From positions 196,482 to 222,708 of the forward strand of contig JH153544.1 in assembly GCA_000226015.1 (NCBI GenBank): a DNA stretch of 26,227 bases. The letters are read 5' to 3'. The translations under genes and the position numbers were made by a program. The notes below the pieces were generated by a model, which saw only the letters and a program-made list of their open reading frames with translations, had not been told where the DNA came from and made no database searches. The stretch comes from Mnemiopsis leidyi (Eukaryota > Ctenophora > Tentaculata > Lobata > Bolinopsidae). Shown one piece after another: positions 16,853 through 26,227 of this stretch (within the stretch, counting starts at the first letter, position 1; the number at the start of each line of letters is the position of its first letter).

Positions 16853-19800
16853 TTAAATGATAGGGCCAGCTTAATGATTAACAGTCTCGAGAAATAGTAT
16901 CATGATTTGGCTTACAATCCTTAAAATCCAAGGACAGGGCTATTCTGTTTCCGACAGGATACATCAGTGAAAGTTGTCGGAGTATCGCGTATCAGAGACC
17001 ATTATAGAGACACAGATATAAACACGGAGACTTAGTCTTTCTAAAGAACTTGTTCTGTGTAAACTCTAAACTTGCTCGGTCTAATTAACTAAGGAGTCAG
17101 CATCAAATATCCTTCAATGGCATCCAAAGTATCTGAACTATTGACATTCGTCAGTTACCAGATTGGCTTCGGTATTGTTTTCCGTTTTAGTGGCATGGCA
17201 ATTGTGGCGCTCTGCAATTTAACAATTCCTGTACGAGGAAAAATGGAGGATAGTTAACTAACATCGGGATTCAGCTATTCAGGATGAACAGTGTTTTGGT
17301 CAACTTTTTGCGGTCGCAAATAAGACCTCACAGGAAGTTGAATTCAAATGTTTTTCCAATGCAATCTCTACTTAGGTTGATATTCTAAAGAAGTACTTAG
17401 TATGACGTTTCAGTTTGGTATTTCGATCCAGTGTCGGCTTATCTCGCTCCATCTCATTGTAGTTTCAGTCACGTCGTATCCTTTCTTCTCATGGATTAAA
17501 AGTTGAGTGGAGAGTGATTAAAACTGTGTTTATTTTTGTGTATGGACGTTTTTTGTGTTTATTAGATCACCATGATATTCATTAAACCGTGAACAGGTCT
17601 CCCTATTTGTTTATTCAAAGCTCCTCAAATCATATTAGACAGTTTCATCTTGATCTCAACATTTTCGAAACTTGGCACAACGCGTTTTATTGGGTCAGTC
17701 ACTTTCTGAAATCTTCAAACACAAAGCTGATCTTTATAATCTTGAACGTGAATACTCGGGTGTTACACTGGCTAACCCTCTTCAAGCTGTTATGTTTCTT
17801 CAAGGTGTTTTCTCCTCACTTTAATCCGGTACTCAGGTTTAGGTCACTGTTTCCGCATCACTAAAACCCTCTAGTCTCCAGTGACACCACTCTACTTAAC
17901 TATTTTCGTATATTTCCCGTCGAATCACGCATAATACTAAGAATTATACCTAGTGATATTTCTAGTGTAAACTAATTTATTGCTATTCAATAACAACATA
18001 CAGCGCCTACCGCGAGGGTGTTGTATCCTTTATCGGCCCGGCCTGCAAGCCCTATTACTTTTAGTTCCTTCACATCGATTTTGTAGCCTTTCTGTTGGTT
18101 AAATAGTACGTTCTATATACCTTAAATAAATGCTTGTATTTCTTTGATAAAAGATGATCGCAAATCTATTGCGTTAATGCTTAATACCAATAGATGAAGA
18201 TTGGTTACACCTCAAATAGCAAAGGAAGACTTGAAAGCAGAAAACCCTATTGGAAAGTTTTTATAGAAAAGCGTTTTACAAAGTTTCCGTTACCAGAGGG
18301 CAGAGACAGATGCTTTTAGCTTATTTGAATGACTTGTTTCATTCTTTACGCGACTAGAGTTGAAGAGTTAAAGAGTTAGACCAGAGGTAACAAGAACGTG
18401 GTAGTCAGGAATATTGTAGAATGTCAAGTAGAGAATATAAAACTCCTTATATATAAGTCGTCATGCGACTTTAACATAATAGACCAATCATTCAATTTAA
18501 ACTTATCGAATGCTTGCAATTTTTCATTGCGTTGATAATGTTTACTACCATTGCCTCGTCCATGATAAAATGTATTTAATGATGTAGCCGTATGACTGCT
18601 GTAGGTTATCTTTACGCACCGTTTTGGCTACAAATTTAGCATCGGTCGATCCCTGCCGGATATGGTAGTTGTTATAATTAATCTTTGAAATTTAGTACAA
18701 GACACGTGCGGCATTTAACATAGCAATGTAAATTACTGCAAACGTGCTTGCAATGTATTCAGAGGTGGCAAAGGCTAAAATTGCTCATTGGGTTATAACA
18801 TTATAACACTGATAGCGTTAGTTTAAAATACCGTGCGTGTTATGCACTGTAGAGAGCACAGTGCACGCCATCTAGAAACAGGCTTGAAACAGTGCTAACA
18901 CAGGTTGTTGTATTTGTCAGACAGCTTTGTTTTTGTCGAACACGTTTCACAACACGTCTGGTTTATGTTATATTGTGAGAACGTCGCCATATTTACAATT
19001 TGTCGTCGGCTATAGCCACCCTAGCGGATACTGCATTGACCGTATTTGTAAAGCTATTCATATTTCCAAACTGTAGCCCGACCCTGTTTGTATGCAGTAA
19101 GTCGTCAGTAGCCTTTTCATCCAGGAACTTCACTGAGACTGTCACATCAGGAAGAGAACTACAAGTTCTGCTGTTTGTGTTCCACTACAGACACCTCATA
19201 AGTCGATATATTGGCATGCATCCAGGAAACAATTAACTGTGTAGGTAGCCTAAGTAGGCTATAATTGTGCCTGGTGCAATGCTGCAGTACCAGTGCAACT
19301 GAGTTTAATAAAGTTATGCAGATTGCGATGGCAAGTTGCGATCGGTGTTTTTAAGCCTGATTTGATCGGTGTATTTTGACTTTTTTCTTTTTAATCAGAT
19401 CTTTATGGTATAAAATACCTTAGGATTCGTATGATTATAAGTTTTATGTAGTTTGCATTACCCTATCATATATGATCTTTTGAACAAAGTAAGCGTTACC
19501 GCTCAGATAATGTTCAGGATGGTTTGTTTTTATCTCCAATATTGTCGGCCTTGAATTTCAGTTTGCCACTAGATCAATCCTTGTCATTGTAAATAATGGA
19601 GGCAGTATGGCCCCGGTCGCCGTAGAGCTGTCCATGTCTTTTCAGCTTTCACCTACCAAGAATCCAACTCCTTGAACTTTTATTCGACCTCAGATTTGAT
19701 TTAAATTTTAGAAATTGCATTAAATCGGCCTTTGAAGATTTTTTGATTGCAAAAAACCAACATTGAGAGAATGTCACGAACCCTTAATAGATCCTAAAAC

Positions 19801-20852
19801 TCATGTCTGCTATTTTGTTTATGTAAGGGACGAAAACTGAGCCCAAATTCAATTCCGGTAGAAATTGTGACCCGAGATAATCTTAAACCCTTGAAAGATC
19901 CAGCTGGAAATTATGACAAGGATTATGTTAACATTTTGTCCGTTCAGAAAACTTCAGATCCAATCCGCCAGAAGCTTTCACTCTATTAGATACGATCCAT
20001 TGCTTGCAGTTTGACAGATTGACCATATCTGGGAGATCCTAGCCTTTGCCCCGATACCAGGTCCCTCCATTATTAATTGTAGAAACTATGGTGGGAGTAA
20101 AGAGCAAGCTGTGGGCACGACGGCGCAACGCTTTGTTTTCTACCAGAATTCCTCGACCCACGCTTGGTAAACGATCCTGGAATATACCGCAGTGATATGA
20201 TTGCTGATTGCTAGTAAGCACTTGGCCAGGAGGTTAAATGAGACTGAATATTTGTCAACGGGGCTCCATTCTTTCTCTTCAGCTCCTGGTCCCTCCCTTA
20301 AACATTCCCTACTTTTGTAAAATCAATTTATCTATTTCAGTCCGCTAAATAATTTAGAGCCAGGAGTCGTGAGCCCGAATATTTTAAACAATTTTGCATC
20401 AACAGTAAAGAAATCCTTTTCATATATGTGGAGACGGATGCTTACTCAAATTTTCAAGGGTCCTGTTTGTCTGTTTATTTGTTGACACTTTCTGTACCTC
20501 CTATTGATTATGCATTCTCCTTTCATTCTCCCATTGATTTAAGTTTTAAGGCAAGTAATCATCACAACGTTAGGACTAGTGTACAAAAACACGGGAAAAG
20601 TTCGTGAGCTATAAGTAGCTTTATCATAGATCATGACCATAAACACGTGACTTACTCTTCGGCCTACTCTAATTCGGCCTAGCTGGCCACGCGGAATTTT
20701 CTAATGATTTCCGATACTTGTTGTCCGAACGGTATTACGAAGAGGACGGTGATAATCTAATTATGAGTTAGCTTATGTTAGATATGGCAGATTATTAGTG
20801 ACTTTATAATTTTTGTGTCCCCTGTATTTCGTTTGTTTGACTTAATTCGGAG
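16853..20852. other. Gene-free spacer between divergent GPCR and glutaminase-like genes
   Basis: About 4 kb in which I support no gene. It should hold both promoters, since transcription leaves in opposite directions. Open frames at 17589-17864 and 19000-19236 lack ATG starts. A 46-codon ATG frame at 17117-17257 is hydrophobic and unrecognised. A perfect 8-bp hairpin is at 18843-18865, and an E-box CACGTG lies near 20645, about 200 bases before the glutaminase-like ATG. No tRNA or rRNA is seen. Confidence 0.5.
18843..18865. repeat. Short perfect inverted repeat
   Basis: TGCACTGT (18843-18850), a 7-base spacer, then ACAGTGCA (18858-18865). Intergenic; it could be a binding site or chance. Confidence 0.6.
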
Positions 20853-23800
20853 ATGCCCAAGGGAAAATCCAAGTCCGGAATGGTCCAGAAGACGGAGCCG
20901 GGGGTCGATGGATTTCTGGGGGTTCCAACAAAGGCTCAGTAAGTTTTGCAATTTTGTTGGTTTTCTTTCTGGCAAATTGGCTCATTTTAAGCAGGGATCG
21001 GCATTTTGTACTGTATCTTTGTTAGTTAGTAAAAATTTGTCTGTTTTTATCAACAATCTACTTCCCACATAGAGTAATAGAACTAAGAGTAAATAGAACT
21101 TCCCACATAGAGTAATAGAACTAAGAGTAAATAGAACTAACCACATAGAGTAATAGAACTAACAACTATCTTTCTCTCAGGTCTGAAGTGAGTAACGTAG
21201 CCAGCACCTCCATCGACGAGAATCTCTTGGTGGAATTTCTAGAGGATGATGGTATCGATATTTCTACTGCAAAGTTTCTTCATGTGGGTTTTGTCTTTCA
21301 CTGATAACTGTGATAACATGTTCTGATGATGCCATACATGACATGAAAGGCTTTTAAGTTTTACCACATGTTGGGAATATCATTAAAACCGCCAGAGTTC
21401 GTCCATGGGCGCAATCTTGAGACGTGGGCAGAATGCAGATCCATCCCAAACAAACTCCGCCTAATACCTTCCCACATTTTTACGTTGTTAAATTTTCTTA
21501 GGGACTCAGCAAAAACGGACTACGTCCCCTAAGTGATCCCAGGTTTAAAGACACCATCAGTAAGATCAAATCTTTGGGCCATGATCCTGATAGCATTCCT
21601 GAGATGCTTAGCATGGATGATTTCAAGAAGTAAGTATCTTACCAAGAGTGCTGAAATTGGAAATTTTATAAACAGCGATCAAGAAAAAAACTTCAATTCA
21701 ATCATAACTAAAGTTTCCCGCAAACCGCTAAGTATTCACTGTTTTCACATTATGTGATTCTGATTCTGTATTCACCTTCAGGTGCCTGTCTTCCAACATG
21801 GTGTTTATAACACAAGCTCTCTGTGGAAATCTGGTGATCCCAAAGTGGGAGGAGTTCTCCACCACTATCAGAGAAATATTCGAGGAATGCAGACCTCTGA
21901 AGGAAGGAAAGGTACCTATGTGGGACAAAATTTTCTTTTTGGCGCGCCAGTTATCGAATCGTTCTTAGAGTGACCCATTTAATTTCCGTCAAATTTAAGT
22001 TCCTGATAGGTAACTGTTCAACGGATCGCCATATTCCGCCCGATGGAATGTTCGTGCTTGTTGGAACATGTATCATGCCTAACCTGCTCCATATTCAGGT
22101 TGCCGATCTGACACCCCAGATGGCGAAGGTGGACCCAGAGAAGTATGCTATATCTATCTGTACGATCGACGGTCAGAGGTTGTCTTTCGGTGACTCGAAA
22201 AGTCCTTTCCCTATCCAGGATCTAAATCGAGTGTTGCTCTATGCGCTGACTTGCACTGAGAAGTCAGTCGACTATGTACACGAGTAAGTTATTTTTATAT
22301 GAATTTTTAAATACAATCCTGACATAAGGAAAAGATTGCAGTTTCAAGTGAGGAGGGACCTTTTTTCAGGTCCTTATTTGGAGCAAGCTTGACTCCCAGA
22401 GGTGTGCACTGATTAACGGGCGTGTTATATTGTGGGTGGGCCCAAGGATCAACCAAGCTATATGATGTGTACGGAGCAGATATTTGAACGGCTATATTTC
22501 CATTGCATAAGGAAATATCATGTGTCATACGTACAAGTGCTGAACGTTGAGACTCATATCTCGCTACTTTACTTCTTCAAGATTTCCTTTCTTTAAAAAT
22601 CTACGTCTTTACAAGACACTAGTGTTTTTTATCTCTTCATCTTTTCAAGATATAGAACTACAATTGCAGATCTGATCTGGATTTTCCCGTTTTTAGGTAC
22701 ATCGGAAAAGAGCCGAGTGGTTCAGAGGGGGAAGCTCTAAAACTGAAAAACAACAAACCTCATAACCCACTCCTCCTAACTGGAGGTCTGACTCTTGCTT
22801 CACTCATGAAACCAAGTCTTTGTTTCTCAGAGAGATTCGAGTACTTCCTCAAGAAATGTGTTCAGTAAGTTGTTCTGGATGATTAACATTCCTGCGCTAG
22901 ATCCACGTGTTATTTGATATTTTCGAGTAGCTGTTGAATCATTTGTGTTGCTTACTATTTGTTTACTTGTATTTAAATTAAACGTTATCATTCGCTTAAT
23001 CTCCTCCACAATCTTGATGCCTATTCAGAATTTACTTCAACCTCATCCCAAAATCTAACTTAATATCGTTACTTAAAAGTTACAATTTATCAGGTTTTGC
23101 GGAAAGGAGTATGTCGGTTTCAACAATTCTCTAGCACTCTCGCTCAAAGACCACTCCAATCGGCTTTACGCTATCGGACATTACTTGCGAGAGAATGGCT
23201 GCTTCAACAAAGAGGCTAGCGTCAGTTTACGTGGAGGCGTCTTGAAATTACGTCAAATTTGTTACTTCTAAACACAATTTTGGAATCCTTTATCAATATT
23301 ATAAAAAAAGGAAAAGAATTAAAAGTGTTTTTGTGTTGACGTAATTTTTGGGCGTCTTCTTCACGCATTAAAACTGCTTTAGTACAATCATTAAATTCTA
23401 ATTCTAATGAGTTTATACGCTTTAGAGATAAATTCTTCTGCTGACGCTGAACCCATGTAATTCTTGCATGTTTTAACGATGTTGTTTGTTGTCGACCGTT
23501 TCTTTATTTTTCAATTGCCTTCACTACACGTGCTTTCTGTCCTTATTGAAATAGCAACTCTTACCATAATTATTTTCACAATACTAATAGGACACCGTCA
23601 CATATTCTCATCGAAAGAATTGACAACGCATCTTTTCTTTCAGAAATTTCACAACCAAAATTGATCTGATAAAATTAATCATATTCCGTTTTCAGGCGAA
23701 CTCGTTGGAGCAGACCATGGAACTCTTCATCCACTACAGCGCGATAGACATGACCTGCGATGCAGCCTCTGTAATGGCAGCTACTTTGGCATCCGGAGGT

Positions 23801-25051
23801 CTCTGTCCCCTTACTGGAGAGAAGGTAGTGTATCCTGAGGCTGTGAGGAACTGCCTGAGCATGATGAACTGCTGTGGGGTCAACGATTACAGCGGGGAGT
23901 TCATGTTTGAGGTAAGGTAATTTGAGGTTACTTAGTTATAGGTTTGTTAGATCGATGTTCAATTGTTTGAAATAATCCTACATTGAATTTACGATATGGT
24001 ACATCAAATCTTAACAGTTATGCAATTGCAATTAAAATGTAATTGTATAATTCACGGCATCTTCAACAAAACTTGCACCTCTATAAATAATAAAGTGACC
24101 ACAAATGAACATTTCCCCTAAAAACTTCCCATCTACAGGTTGGCCTGCCAGCCAAATCCAACGTCTCCGGAGCTCTGATAGTGGTGATCCCTAACGTGAT
24201 GGGGATGTGTATCTACTCGCCTCGACTAGATCGTAGTAGGAACTCCGTACGTGGCGTCCAGTTCTGCAAGTTGTTCACAGATCGCTTTGTTTTCCATCAG
24301 TTCGATCCTAGTGACAGGTCCAGGGACAAGATCGATCCAAGGAGGAAGGACTTCCACGAGACCAAGGTTTGTGGTTTACTAGAGTCTAGAGATGTACTAT
24401 CTTTATTGAACGCGTTTTATTTTTTATTTCAATTCATTGAATAAGGAATAACAGGATTTCAACATTGCAGAATTGTGAAGCTACTTCCAAAAACTGGCAC
24501 TTAACAAAAAAGCTTTTTCTTAACTTTTCTCCAATTCGAGAATCCCTGCTAACGACACAAAAACGACCCCCAGGACCAACAGAGTCTAATCCTGCTGTTT
24601 GCGTCCTACCAAGGGAACATGACGACGCTGTACAGATATCTCAAGGAGGGGGTCAACTTCTCCTTCCCAGACTACGACGGGAGAACTGCTCTACATCTAG
24701 CTGTTTGCGGAGGTAAAACTTTCAGACCGGGATTTATTTTGTCTGAGTAGACATGTCGGAGTAGATATTTCAATTCAGGAGAGTCATCTCTCTTCTTATC
24801 GCCCGAATTCAATAACCCCTGTTTATTGCAAATCAACTCATGCTGTTATCTCCTCACGTTAAATTTCCCGCTCTGCAGGTCAACTAGACGTGGTGAAGTT
24901 CCTGATAGACAAGTGTCACGTGGACGTGAACCCCATAGACAGGTGGGAGAACACTCCTCTTGATGATGCCTGCAAGTACGGCCACCAGCAGATCATCACT
25001 CTTCTCCAGCGTAAGGGAGCTCAGAAGGGCTCTGTTATCATGGGAAATTGA
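20853..25051 (+). CDS. GLS: Glutaminase-family protein with lost active site and ankyrin tail (11 exons)
   Basis: Exons 20853-20938, 21181-21283, 21502-21629, 21782-21911, 22099-22283, 22697-22864, 23094-23220, 23696-23911, 24139-24366, 24574-24712 and 24879-25051 sum to 1683 nt (560 aa; human KGA 669, GAC 598). Order: a Lys-rich N-terminus without an obvious mitochondrial presequence; the EF-hand-like helical region before the core (about 45-140, [16 protein letters not shown]); the serine-dependent beta-lactamase-like glutaminase core (about 149-450, with [51 protein letters not shown] and PNVMGMC); and ankyrin repeats (about 480-550, [22 protein letters not shown]). Glutaminase converts glutamine to glutamate and ammonia using a Ser-x-x-Lys dyad. 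Here that dyad reads Asp190-x-x-Arg193, and N335, E381, N388, Y249, Y414 and Y466 equivalents are also replaced (L238, L284, L291, L153, F320, N372); Q189 and V390 remain. A structural or regulatory role is inferred. The frame is intact over 11 exons, so this is not a decaying pseudogene. Confidence 0.92.
21061..21161. repeat. 38-bp tandem repeat in glutaminase-like intron 1
   Basis: The unit beginning CTTCCCACATAGAGTAATAG repeats with period 38: 21061-21098, 21099-21136 and a partial third to 21161. It ends 19 bases before the acceptor of exon 2 (CTTTCTCTCAG), so copy-number change would alter the branch-point region. Confidence 0.9.
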
Positions 25052-25465
25052 GAGGCACGTTTTACCTGTCAGGGGCTTAGGTTTAGGGGGAGTAGGCATT
25101 TTATTTTACATTTGACAGTCAACTGGATTTTTAGTCTTCTCGTAGGTTTTTAACCTTTTCCGCCAACTTTCTCGCTAGACAAGACTGATCTTAAATGTTG
25201 AAAATGTAGAGTGTAATTACAAAATTACTGGTGAAAGTAACTCGATGTTAAAAAAGACTAATACTAGTGTGATGAGTGATTTTTTTTCGTTTTGATTTAT
25301 TGTTTAAATTAAACGGGGAAAATCTTTAATCGCTGGATACTTGTCCGATAACTTTCCATTGACTTAAACTTAAAGTATCGATTATTAAGTTGTGGTATAT
25401 TATCAAGAAGACCAATTTGAATTAATCTGATCACGCATGTTTATTTTAATAACATAAGACGTTTT

Positions 25466-25502
25466 ACAGGACCCATTGCGCGCCGACAGGACCCATTGCG
25501 CG
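25466..25502. repeat. 20-bp period direct repeat
   Basis: ACAGGACCCATTGCGCG occurs at 25466-25482 and 25486-25502. It is CpG-containing in otherwise AT-rich 3' flanking DNA. Confidence 0.85.
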
Positions 25503-26033
25503 ATTAAGGCACAATTTTCATATGCCGGCGTGCAATCGGTTCGATTTGAACGTCCTATGTTGTCACAGTTTATAAAAGTTTAGGAAAATGATAAAATCTT
25601 GGATTTCATATTTCTTAATCATCGATCGTTGTCGGGCGTACTTAGATCGACATGCAATGAAATGTTGTACTTGTAGTCATAGTTTAAGTTATACTTATGA
25701 ACTAAATAGTTGATCTATAAGTAATCTTAGATATTTTAATTTTTAAATCTAATCGACGACAATTACAAATTATTACTAATCGTTCGCGTTGTGTTAATGT
25801 CATGTATAACTATTAGGCAGTGGATCAGAAAGTTATGAAGTTTTAAGACATAATTGATAACAGAATTTCAATTATAATGCTATGTTGTATGTGCTACTGC
25901 TAGTGTTTGAATGTCAATGCACAATGGCATCTTTACAATTACTGTCAGTTTCTGTGTATAACAAAATTACCAAAAACCAATAAATTGGTTGCTCCCTTTG
26001 ACCGGGGAGAGTCTCTTGGCTGTTTTCTCTAAA

Positions 26034-26039
26034 AATAAA
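26034..26039 (+). terminator. Candidate polyadenylation signal AATAAA
   Basis: A canonical hexamer about 980 bases after the glutaminase-like stop; another AATAAA is at 25979-25984. Either could end the transcript. Proximal non-canonical signals such as ATTAAA near 25308 are also possible. Confidence 0.35.
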
Positions 26040-26227
26040 GTGATATTCCGCTTTAGCCCGGGGTAACAATTAACCTTCACTCCGTCAGCTCGGTCGCTTG
26101 CTTTTGAGTTTTTATGGCTACGCCTACGCGGATTTTTCCCTTACCACTTCGCGCTCCTAAATTTTAAAAGTATTACTGATTACTATCCTCAAAACTTCAT
26201 TTGTCATCTACAAGTTACAACTAAATT

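Larger units (their letters stand above)
25052..26227. other. 3' region of the glutaminase-like gene
   Basis: Non-coding, AT-rich. It contains a 20-bp tandem repeat (25466-25502) and two AATAAA hexamers at 25979-25984 and 26034-26039. If these are used, the 3'UTR is about 0.95 kb. The final 150 bases contain CpG-rich patches similar in flavour to the left end of the window. No further gene is seen. Confidence 0.5.

Noticed and set aside
17117..17257. 46-codon ATG open frame with a hydrophobic middle
   Set aside because: Short, unrecognised, with no splice or promoter context; expected by chance in 4 kb of spacer.
17589..17864. 91-codon plus-strand open frame
   Set aside because: Starts without ATG, with AT-driven Phe/Leu/His-rich composition and no family pattern.
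19000..19236. 78-codon plus-strand open frame
   Set aside because: Starts without ATG and shows no domain; treated as spacer.
25536..25550. GGTTCGATTTGAAC resembling a tRNA B box
   Set aside because: No cloverleaf can be drawn with the flanking sequence.

Overview
The window is nuclear DNA of an animal. Genes are split by short introns (about 90 bp to 1 kb) with GT-AG borders, the background is AT-rich, and the families present are metazoan: an adhesion GPCR with a GAIN/GPS autoproteolysis domain, a glutaminase with a C-terminal ankyrin unit, a GDE1-type phosphodiesterase and the sperm/cilium-associated protein CCDC87. The compact spacing (four genes in 26 kb) fits a small invertebrate genome. 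I cannot name the phylum from sequence alone.

Layout. 1-2313 is non-coding and repeat-bearing, with a possible broken coding relic on the minus strand. 2314-4477 (+) is a four-exon GDE1-like membrane glycerophosphodiester phosphodiesterase with an intact catalytic set. 6009-8666 (+) is CCDC87 in a single coding exon of 885 codons. 9418-16403 (-) is a 16-exon adhesion GPCR of about 930 aa, convergent with CCDC87. Its ectodomain is a tandem duplication: signal peptide, HRM1, GAIN1, degenerate GPS1, HRM2, GAIN2, intact GPS2, 7TM. 16.9-20.85 kb is a gene-free spacer. 20853-25051 (+) is an 11-exon, 560-aa glutaminase-family protein, divergent from the GPCR.

The two most notable observations are these. 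(1) The glutaminase homologue keeps the fold and the ankyrin tail but has lost essentially the whole active site (the equivalents of human GLS Y249, S286, K289, N335, E381, N388, Y414 and Y466 are all changed). It looks like a maintained pseudo-glutaminase, and it has no visible mitochondrial presequence. (2) The adhesion GPCR has two complete HRM-GAIN-GPS modules that share intron positions and phases. The membrane-distal GPS has lost the HL/T cleavage site and the proximal one keeps it. In the same gene, a 35-bp minisatellite has copied the 3' splice site of the TM3 exon about eight times and is open in all three sense-strand frames.

All exon models were assembled by hand from reading frame, splice consensus and family alignment recalled from knowledge. 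Exon sums are divisible by three and every junction phase is consistent, but no transcript evidence was available. The genes do not form a functional cluster that I can recognise.
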